The notes beneath the pieces are model-generated. The model was not told the DNA's origin. It saw nothing but the letters and a program-made list of their open reading frames with translations, and did not search any database. A stretch of 35,903 nucleotides of DNA from Acidimicrobiaceae bacterium (GTDB lineage Bacteria > Actinomycetota > Acidimicrobiia > Acidimicrobiales > RAAP-2), in contig PLRX01000109.1 in NCBI GenBank assembly GCA_003164095.1, positions 1 to 35,903 of the forward strand, written 5' to 3'. The position numbers were made by a program, and so were the translations under genes. This document shows, piece after piece, positions 29,991 to 35,903 of this stretch (position 1 is its first letter; the number at the start of each line of letters is the position of its first letter).

Positions 29991-30717
29991 TGCCCCCGCT
30001 CAGGTTGAAGCCGGTGCCACTGCCGCCGCCGCCCGACCCGTCACCCGGCAGGTAGTCGCCGACCTCGGCCGCCAGTTGGCTGATGCTCATCGACTGCAGC
30101 CAGATCCTGCCCGGACCGGTGAGGGTGGCCACGAAGAACCCGTTGCCGCCGAACATCTTGTTGGCGATGCCGGGAATGGTGGCGATGGAGAAGTCCACGC
30201 CTTCGGTGAAGGCGCCGACGTGGCTGGGGTGGACCCGCATGGTCATGCCGGGCTCGAGGTCGTAGGCGAACATCTCGCCCGACAGCTCGAGCCACGCCTG
30301 GCCCTGGCCCGTCAGGTGCTGGAGGAAGAACCCCATGCCGCCGAGGAAGGCGCCGCCCAGCTTCTGCTGCATGGCGACGGACGCCTCGATGCCGTCGGTG
30401 CCGCACAGGAAGCCCGAGCGGTGGACGAAGTACGACTGCTGCGGGGTGACGTCGACGCTGATGATGTTGCCGGGCAGCTTGGCCGGGAAGACGACCGTGC
30501 CCGGCCCGCCCTCGGAGGTGTAGCGGGTCAGGAACAGGCCGGCGCCACCGACCACCCGCTTGGCCGCCTTGAAGAACCCCTTGCCGCCGGTGGTCTGGCT
30601 CAGCTGGATGGAAGGGGTCATCCACCCGAGGTCGCCATGGGTCGAGATCAGGGTCTCACCCGGCTGCAGGGCCGCTTCCAGTACGGGCAACACGGTCCCC
30701 TTGACGACGAAGTCCAC
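29968..30717 (-). CDS. AIM24 / TIGR00266 family protein
   Basis: 249 aa from GTG 30717, with AGGAGG 7 bp upstream. The sequence reads as a beta-rich, repeating fold: GETLISTHGDLGWMTPSIQLSQTTGG, GAGLFLTRYTSEGGPGTVVFPAKLPGNIISVDV, GGMGFFLQHLTGQGQAWLELSGEMFAYDLEPG and GGNGFFVATLTGPGRIWLQSMS are the double-barrel motifs of the AIM24/TIGR00266 family. The C-terminal tail GDGSGGGGSGTGFNLSGG is a flexible glycine-rich stretch. Function is not established; some relatives bind to membranes or tellurium-resistance systems. It stands alone on its strand. Confidence 0.87.
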   Translation of the reverse strand: MDFVVKGTVLPVLEAALQPGETLISTHGDLGWMTPSIQLSQTTGGKGFFKAAKRVVGGAGLFLTRYTSEGGPGTVVFPAKLPGNIISVDVTPQQSYFVHRSGFLCGTDGIEASVAMQQKLGGAFLGGMGFFLQHLTGQGQAWLELSGEMFAYDLEPGMTMRVHPSHVGAFTEGVDFSIATIPGIANKMFGGNGFFVATLTGPGRIWLQSMSISQLAAEVGDYLPGDGSGGGGSGTGFNLSGGISSILGN

Positions 30718-30876
30718 GGTCGAGCCTCCTGTGTCCCGGGCCGACCGGCATGCCGTGCCCACCGCCGACGAGGCTACCGACGGCCCCCCGGCGAGTCCAC
30801 GACCCTCGCCGCACGTCGCCGGCCCCCGCTCCGTGCCGACGGGTGACCGTCCTCGGGGGACCGCCCCGCGGCGCAC

Positions 30877-30885
30877 TGGTACAGT
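30877..30885 (+). promoter_or_regulatory. Candidate extended -10 of the acyl-CoA ligase operon
   Basis: TGG-TACAGT fits an extended -10 consensus and ends 10 bp before the ATG at 30896, so the transcript would have almost no leader. The -35 region is weak. There is no good ribosome-binding site before that ATG, in keeping with a leaderless mRNA. Confidence 0.4.
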
Positions 30886-30895
30886 CGCCCCCGAT

Positions 30896-32485
30896 ATGAC
30901 GGCGCGTCAGATCGAGGGGGAGCACGCCACACTGGTCGACGTCCTGCGCGCCGCGGCACGGACCAACGCCGACGTCGAGGCGTACGTCGAGCCGGCCACC
31001 GCCGGACACGCCCGGCAGGCGCTCACCTTCGCCGGCTGGGACCGCGCCGCCGACGGCGTGGCCGGGCTCCTCGCCTCCCACGGTGTGGGCCCGGGCACCG
31101 TGGTGTGCCTGTTGCTGCCCAGCTCGATCGACTACATGGTCTGCTACTCGGCGGCCGTCCGGCTGGGTGCCATCACGTCGGGGATCAACCTGCGGCTCGG
31201 CGCCCCCGAGGTGGCCTCCATCGTGGAGCGGACCCGGCCTTCCGTGACCGTCGTCGACGACGGGCTCGAGCCGCCGGACGGCCCGACGGGCACCGTCCTC
31301 ACCCGCGCCGCCTGCGTGGCCGCGGCCGACGGGCCGCCGCCCGGGGCGTGGCCCGACCTCGACCCGTCGGACCCGGTTGCCGTGGTGTGGACCAGCGGGA
31401 CGACCGGACTGCCCAAGGGTGCGGTGTTCGACCACGACAATCTGCACGCCGTCGCCGACGGCACCGATGTGCTGTCCGAGGCGGGGGACCGACGCCTGTC
31501 GCCGCTGCCCTTCGCCCACGTCGGTTCGATGACCCGGGTGTGGGACGAGGCGGCCAACGGGGTGACCACGGTGATCACCCCGACCCCGTGGAAGGCGGTC
31601 GATGCCGTGAGGGTCATGGAGGCCGAGCGGATCACAGTGGCCCAGGGTGTGCCCACCCAGTGGGCACTGGTGCTGGCCCGCCCGGAGCTGGCCGCTGCCG
31701 ACGTCACGTCGCTCCGGATCGCCGGCACCGGTGCGTCCCGGGTGCCGGCCGAGCTGGTGGCGGCAATGCGCGAGGCCCTCGGTGTCCCGGCGGTGGTGCG
31801 CTACACCTCGACCGAGGCCTCGCTCGGCACCGGCACCGTCCCCGGCGACCCGGACGAGGCGGTCGCCACCTCGGTGGGCCGTCCGGTGCCCGGGGTGTCG
31901 CTGATGGTGGCCGACGACGACGGGTCGCCCATGCCGGCCGGCGAGGTCGGCCGGGTCCGACTGCGTTCGGCGGCGGTCATGCGCGGCTACTGGGGCGGTC
32001 CACCGACGGGCCCGGGCGCCGCCGGCCTGGTACTCGACCGGCGGGGCACCGACGCCGTGCTGGCCGACGACGGGTGGCTGACCACCGGCGACTTCGGGTT
32101 CCTCGACGGGGACGGGCGCCTCCACCTGGTCGGTCGGGCCAACGAGCTCTACATCCGGGGCGGCTACAACGTCTATCCCGCCGAGGTGGAAGGGGCTCTG
32201 GGCGACTACCCCGGCATCGACCAGATCGCCGTGGTCGGCCTGCCCGACCCGGTCCTGGGTGAGGTCGGGGTGGCCTTCGTGGTCCCGGCGGCCGGCGTCG
32301 ACCCGGACCCCGACGAACTGCTGGCGGGCCTGCGGGACGCAGCACGGGCGACGCTGGCCGACTACAAGGCGCCGGACCGGGTGGTGGTCCTCGACCGTCT
32401 CCCCCTGACCTCGATGATGAAGGTAGACAAGAGGGCCCTGGCCGACCAGGCAGCCCAGGACACGAACGGAGCACACGCACGATGA
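30896..32485 (+). CDS. Acyl-CoA synthetase, adenylate-forming
   Basis: 529 aa. AMP motif WTSGTTGLPKG (165-175), LPFAHVGSMTRVWDE, RYTSTEASLGTG as the A5-type segment, DGWLTTGDFGFLDGDGRLHLVGRANELYIRGGYNVYPAEVEG, and terminal lysine in LTSMMKVDKRAL. The substrate pocket is not of a familiar type. It is first in an operon whose second gene overlaps it by 4 bp (ATGA). ATG 30896 is set by the promoter-like TGGTACAGT just upstream and by the start of homology; the open frame upstream overlaps the divergent AIM24 gene. Likely activates a carboxylic acid for degradation together with the second ligase at 33396. A specific FadD number would be a guess. Confidence 0.88.
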   Translation: MTARQIEGEHATLVDVLRAAARTNADVEAYVEPATAGHARQALTFAGWDRAADGVAGLLASHGVGPGTVVCLLLPSSIDYMVCYSAAVRLGAITSGINLRLGAPEVASIVERTRPSVTVVDDGLEPPDGPTGTVLTRAACVAAADGPPPGAWPDLDPSDPVAVVWTSGTTGLPKGAVFDHDNLHAVADGTDVLSEAGDRRLSPLPFAHVGSMTRVWDEAANGVTTVITPTPWKAVDAVRVMEAERITVAQGVPTQWALVLARPELAAADVTSLRIAGTGASRVPAELVAAMREALGVPAVVRYTSTEASLGTGTVPGDPDEAVATSVGRPVPGVSLMVADDDGSPMPAGEVGRVRLRSAAVMRGYWGGPPTGPGAAGLVLDRRGTDAVLADDGWLTTGDFGFLDGDGRLHLVGRANELYIRGGYNVYPAEVEGALGDYPGIDQIAVVGLPDPVLGEVGVAFVVPAAGVDPDPDELLAGLRDAARATLADYKAPDRVVVLDRLPLTSMMKVDKRALADQAAQDTNGAHAR

Positions 32486-33318
32486 CCGGCAACTCGACCC
32501 CAGCCAGCGGAGGCGTCACCGACGACCCCATCCGGATCGGCACCCTCCTCTACACGTTGGTCGAGCCCCACCGGGGCCACGAGGTGGACTACAACCGCTG
32601 GTACGAGCGGGACCACTTCTACGCCGGGTGCCAGATCGGCGCCTACAACTTCGCCGGGGCCCGGTTCGTGTCGACGGCACCGCTGAAGGCACTCCGGTAC
32701 CCGACCGGTGACGGTGCCCTGGTCGCCGACCCGTCCGTCGGCAGCTACCTCGGCCTCTACTACGTGCTCGACGGCCACCACGACGAGTGGAACCGGTGGG
32801 CCGTCGACCAGGTGAACGTGCTCCACGCCGCCGGACGGATGTTCGAGCACCGCGACCACGTCCACACCGGCCTCTACCGGTTCGAGTGGGAGCACCGTCG
32901 AGATGCCGACGGCGTCCCCGCCGAGCTCACCCTCGACCACCGGTCCGCCGGGATGGTCTCGGTCCACCTCGAGCCGGCCCCCGGCACGACCGGGGCGGCA
33001 CTCGGCGCCTGGGTGCGCGACACCTACCTTCCCGGCGTGACCGGGGGATCACCGGTGGCGAGCGTCCTCGGCTTCAGCCCGCTGCCCCTGCTGGCCGACG
33101 CGCCGGGCGACGTGCCACGCGACGAGACGGTGGACGACCGGGTGCTCCTCCTCTGCTTCGTGGACGAGGACCCGACGGCCAGCTTCGACGCCGTGTTCGG
33201 GCCGCTCGGGGCTGCGGCTGAGCAGGCCGGTGTGGGCCGCGTCCAGTGGGCCTCGCCCTTCATCGGCACCGTGCCCGGCACCGACACCTACACCGATCAG
33301 CTGTGGGCCGACCGGTAG
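32482..33318 (+). CDS. Uncharacterised protein, probable dimeric alpha-beta barrel
   Basis: 278 aa, soluble. I do not recognise a named family with certainty. The N-terminal half (GTLLYTLVEPHRGHEVDYNRWYERDHFYAG, then YLGLYYVLDGHHDEWNRWAVDQVNVL) and the C-terminal half (SAGMVSVHLEPAPG, DTYLPGVTGGSPVASVLGFSPLPLL, RVLLLCFVDEDP) each look like a ferredoxin-like beta-alpha-beta unit, so the protein may be an EthD/DABB-type duplicated barrel. Many His, Tyr, Arg and Trp residues crowd the first half (YNRWYERDHF) and could form an active site. Its ATG overlaps the stop of the first ligase, and a second ligase follows 77 bp later. The position suggests an isomerase- or oxygenase-like step acting on a free acid or CoA ester. 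Confidence 0.7.
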   Translation: MTGNSTPASGGVTDDPIRIGTLLYTLVEPHRGHEVDYNRWYERDHFYAGCQIGAYNFAGARFVSTAPLKALRYPTGDGALVADPSVGSYLGLYYVLDGHHDEWNRWAVDQVNVLHAAGRMFEHRDHVHTGLYRFEWEHRRDADGVPAELTLDHRSAGMVSVHLEPAPGTTGAALGAWVRDTYLPGVTGGSPVASVLGFSPLPLLADAPGDVPRDETVDDRVLLLCFVDEDPTASFDAVFGPLGAAAEQAGVGRVQWASPFIGTVPGTDTYTDQLWADR

Positions 33319-33395
33319 CGACGGCTGCGGACACACGACCACCAGGACCCGCACGACCCCGGCCGCCGGCCGGCGACACAGGAGCGCAGACGAGC

Positions 33396-35042
33396 ATGGA
33401 CGACGACGCCAGGGCACAGATGGAGCAGCGGGCGAACGCCAGGGGATGGCTCTTCGCCCCCACCCTGTGGGGCCTGATCGAGGCACGGGCGGCAGCCACG
33501 CCGGACGCCGTCCTGGCCCGTGAGGACACCGGGAACGAGCTCACCTTCGCCGGGTACCGGGATGCCTGCCTGCGGGCCGCTGCGGGACTGTACGCCGACC
33601 ACGGGGTCCGGGCCGGAAGCAGCGTCAGCTGGGAGCTCCCGACGTGGAACGAGTCGCTCGTGCTCGTCGGTGCCCTCTGCCGCCTGGGCGCCCGGCAGAA
33701 CCCGCTCATCCCGATCTACCGGCACCGTGAGGTCGGGTTCATCGCCAGCCAGAGCGAGGCGTCGCTGCTGATCGTCCCCACCGTCTACCGCTCCTTCGAC
33801 TTCGAGGCCATGGCCCGCGAGCTGGCGGCCGATCGCCCCGGCCTCGAGGTCCTGGTCGTCGACCGCGACCTGCCCGACGCCGACCCGTCGGTGCTGCCCC
33901 CGGTCGAGCCCGCACCGGCCTCGGCCGCCGACGCACCGGTCCGGTGGCTCTTCTACACGTCGGGCACGACGGCCGACCCCAAGGGCGCCACCCACACCGA
34001 CCTGACGGTCACCGCCTCGGCGCTGGCCATGGCCGAGTGCCTCGACATGCGGGCCGACGACGTGTCGGCCCTCGTCTTCCCCTTCACCCACATCGGCGGC
34101 ATCGGCTGGCTGATCGCCTCGCTGTTGACCGGCTGCACGCTGTTGACCACCGAGGCCTTCGACCCGACGGGCACACCGGCGTTCCTGGCCGCCAACCGGG
34201 TGACCCTGGCCGGGTCGGGCACGCCGTTCCACCTCGCCTACCTGGCCGCCCAGCGGGCCGCCGACGGAGGCTCGATCTTCCCCCGCGTGCGTTCCTACCC
34301 GGGTGGCGGCGCACCGAAGCCTCCGCAGCTGCATCACGACCTGAAGGCCGAGATCGGCGGTATCGGGATCGTGTCCGGCTACGGCCTGACCGAGGCGCCC
34401 ATCGTGGTGATGGCGACGACGGAGGACCCCGACCAGAAGCTGGCCGACACCGAGGGCCGGCCCACCCCGGGCGTCGACCTCATCGTGGTGGCACTCGACG
34501 GGTCGCGTGCCGGCCCCGGCCAGGAGGGTGAGATCCGGCTGAAGGGGCCCCAGGTGATCCGCGGCTACCTCGACGCGGCGCTGGACGCCGACGCGTTCGA
34601 CGAGGAGGGCTACTTCCGCAGCGGCGACCTCGGGATCGTCGACGAGCAGGGGTACGTCATCATCACCGGGCGGCTGAAGGACGTCATCATCCGCCACGGC
34701 GAGAACATCTCCGCCAAGGAGGTGGAGGACCTCCTCTACGAGCTCCCCGCGGTGGCGGATGTCGCCGTCATCGGCTTGCCCGACCCGAAGACAGGTGAGC
34801 GGGCCTGTGCCGTGGTGGCCGTGGCCGAGGGGCAGTCGTTCGACTTCGCCACCATGGGCGAGTACCTGCGCGGCCGGGGGCTCCGGGTCAACGCCATTCC
34901 CGAGCAGCTCGAGCTGGTCGATGCCGTGCCCCGGAACCCGGCGGGCAAGATCCTGAAGCACAACCTGCGCGAGCAGTTCGCACCGGGCAGAGCTGTGGCA
35001 GCACCGACCGATCCAACACCGACCCCAGGGGGGAATGCATGA
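33396..35042 (+). CDS. Second acyl-CoA synthetase, possibly cyclic-acid ligase
   Basis: 548 aa. Adenylation motifs: FYTSGTTADPKGATHTD (about 188-204), FPFTHIGGIGWLIASLL, SGYGLTEAP, EGYFRSGDLGIVDEQGYVIITGRLKDVIIRHGENISAKEVED, and NPAGKILKHNLRE with the catalytic lysine. The variant TSGTTADPKGATHTD is one I associate with cyclohexanecarboxylate-CoA-ligase-like FadD proteins, but this is weak evidence. AGGAG lies 11 bp before the ATG. The stop overlaps the start of the SDR (ATGA), so ligase and dehydrogenase are coupled. Two ligases in one operon suggest two acids, or two steps, in one pathway. Confidence 0.86.
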   Translation: MDDDARAQMEQRANARGWLFAPTLWGLIEARAAATPDAVLAREDTGNELTFAGYRDACLRAAAGLYADHGVRAGSSVSWELPTWNESLVLVGALCRLGARQNPLIPIYRHREVGFIASQSEASLLIVPTVYRSFDFEAMARELAADRPGLEVLVVDRDLPDADPSVLPPVEPAPASAADAPVRWLFYTSGTTADPKGATHTDLTVTASALAMAECLDMRADDVSALVFPFTHIGGIGWLIASLLTGCTLLTTEAFDPTGTPAFLAANRVTLAGSGTPFHLAYLAAQRAADGGSIFPRVRSYPGGGAPKPPQLHHDLKAEIGGIGIVSGYGLTEAPIVVMATTEDPDQKLADTEGRPTPGVDLIVVALDGSRAGPGQEGEIRLKGPQVIRGYLDAALDADAFDEEGYFRSGDLGIVDEQGYVIITGRLKDVIIRHGENISAKEVEDLLYELPAVADVAVIGLPDPKTGERACAVVAVAEGQSFDFATMGEYLRGRGLRVNAIPEQLELVDAVPRNPAGKILKHNLREQFAPGRAVAAPTDPTPTPGGNA

Positions 35043-35875
35043 GCCCGGTAGCGAGTCACAAGATCACGCTCGGACAGGGCGGTGAGCAGCACGACGCCGC
35101 CGACGCCATCCTCGCCTCCTTCCTCGTCAAGCGGTTCGAGGGCAAGGTGGCCATCGTGACCGGCGCCGGATCGGGCATCGGCCGGGGCACGGCCCGGCGC
35201 CTGGCCGCCGAGGGAGCGTCCGTCGCCGCACTCGACGTCATGGGTGACGCCGTCGCCGAAACGGTGGCAGGCATCACCGCCGACGGAGGGACGGCGATCG
35301 CCTACACGTGTGACGTCACCTCGGAGGAGTCGGTCACCTCGACGGTGGACTCGATCGTCGCAGACCTGGGCGCGCCCTCCGTGGTGTGCAACGTGGCCGG
35401 CATCGGCGGCTTCTTCAACTCCCACGACATGCCGTTCGACCGCTGGCAGAAGATCCTGGCCGTCAATCTGACGGGCCCGTTCCTCGTGTGCCGGGCCGCC
35501 CTGCCGCATCTGCTCGAACACGGCGGCGCCATCGTCAACGTGTGCTCGAACACGGCGCTGATGGGACAGGCCTACTCGGCCGCCTACTGCGCCTCCAAGG
35601 GCGGACTGCTGATGTTCACCAAGGCACTTGCCGCCGAGTACCTCGACCGCGGGGTGCGGGCCAACGTGGTCGCCCCCGGCGGCACCGACACGCCGCTGCT
35701 CGGCTCCTTCGACCTGCCCGAGGGCGCCGACCCGAAGCAGCTGACCAAGATCATGAGCCCGATGGGCTTCTCCACCCCGGCCGAGATCGCCGCCTCCATC
35801 GCCTTCCTGGCTTCCGACGAATCCTCGTACACGACGGGTGCGGTGCTGTCGGTCGACGGCGGGCTGACCATCTGA
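35039..35875 (+). CDS. Short-chain dehydrogenase/reductase
   Basis: 278 aa. NAD(P) motif TGAGSGIG (41-48), CNVAG (117-121) in place of the usual NNAG, catalytic S170, Y183 and K187 (YCASK). The C-terminal TTGAVLSVDGGLTI is standard for classical SDRs. There is a 33-residue extension before the Rossmann fold (KITLGQGGEQHDAADAILASFL), kept because the ATG overlaps the ligase stop. It ends the visible operon; a 14-bp near-repeat follows the stop. Likely oxidises a hydroxyacyl-CoA made after ligation, but the substrate is unknown. The change of Asn118 to Val119-Ala is conservative in some SDRs and need not inactivate it. Confidence 0.88.
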   Translation: MSPVASHKITLGQGGEQHDAADAILASFLVKRFEGKVAIVTGAGSGIGRGTARRLAAEGASVAALDVMGDAVAETVAGITADGGTAIAYTCDVTSEESVTSTVDSIVADLGAPSVVCNVAGIGGFFNSHDMPFDRWQKILAVNLTGPFLVCRAALPHLLEHGGAIVNVCSNTALMGQAYSAAYCASKGGLLMFTKALAAEYLDRGVRANVVAPGGTDTPLLGSFDLPEGADPKQLTKIMSPMGFSTPAEIAASIAFLASDESSYTTGAVLSVDGGLTI

Positions 35876-35903
35876 GGTGCTGCCCATCCGAGGCGCTGCC
35901 CAT
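35874..35903 (+). repeat. 16-bp-period direct repeat at the window end
   Basis: GAGGTGCTGCCCAT (35874-35887) recurs as GAGGCGCTGCCCAT (35890-35903), one mismatch. It begins inside the SDR stop codon and is cut by the window edge, so its full extent is unknown. Confidence 0.5.

Noticed and set aside
1-35903. Prophage, transposon, tRNA or rRNA
   Set aside because: No integrase, transposase, terminal inverted repeats, tRNA cloverleaf or rRNA stretch could be recognised; base and codon use look uniform.

Overview
The window is GC-rich DNA from a free-living actinobacterium. The style is actinobacterial throughout: dense genes, many GTG starts, ATGA/GTGA stop-start overlaps, mycobacterial-type steroid and lipid enzymes (FadE30/IpdF/FadD3-like, WS/DGAT), and no tRNA, rRNA, IS element or phage gene that I could find. 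A secreted protein built of 42-residue 'GYWLVAADGGVFAFGDA' repeats, a type I recall from Acidimicrobiia genomes, makes that class my best guess; this is inference, not proof.

Layout. (1) 177-1857 (+): a small helix-turn-helix protein and a putidaredoxin-reductase-type flavoprotein. (2) 6180 to 1794 (-): moxR, DUF58 and tgpA-like transglutaminase genes joined by 4-bp overlaps. (3) 11081 to 6317 (-): glpD, an alkyl-DHAP-synthase-like flavoenzyme and a glycerol-kinase-like FGGY kinase, again joined by 4-bp overlaps. (4) 11303-14337 (+): a PerR-type Fur regulator, a rubredoxin-less rubrerythrin, a GlpC/HdrD-like two-cluster Fe-S protein and a DUF3501 protein, with a perfect inverted repeat just upstream of perR. 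(5) 16408 to 14403 (-): a class III CoA-transferase and an atypical crotonase. (6) 16575-18454 (+): a membrane protein, an SSB paralogue without acidic tail and a small unknown protein; msrB faces them. (7) 19472-24412 (+): fadE30-, ipdF- and fadD3-like genes and a zinc alcohol dehydrogenase, resembling the steroid C/D-ring (HIP) degradation genes of mycobacteria. (8) 24451-30717: the repeat protein, a DUF1254/DUF1214 protein, WS/DGAT acyltransferase, a fatty acid desaturase, a methyltransferase and an AIM24-like protein. (9) 30896-35875 (+): two acyl-CoA ligases separated by a probable dimeric alpha-beta-barrel protein, then an SDR.

How they fit together. Most of the window serves lipid, steroid and acyl-CoA metabolism. 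Two compact modules deserve follow-up. One is the glpD / AGPS-like / kinase operon, whose kinase keeps the glycerol-kinase fold signatures but seems to have changed three glycerol-contacting residues; it may make or salvage ether-linked or other glycerol-derived compounds. The other is the PerR-rubrerythrin-Fe-S-DUF3501 module, which looks like a peroxide-responsive reductase chain with an undescribed electron route. All assignments come from reading motifs and from memory of families; no database search was run.
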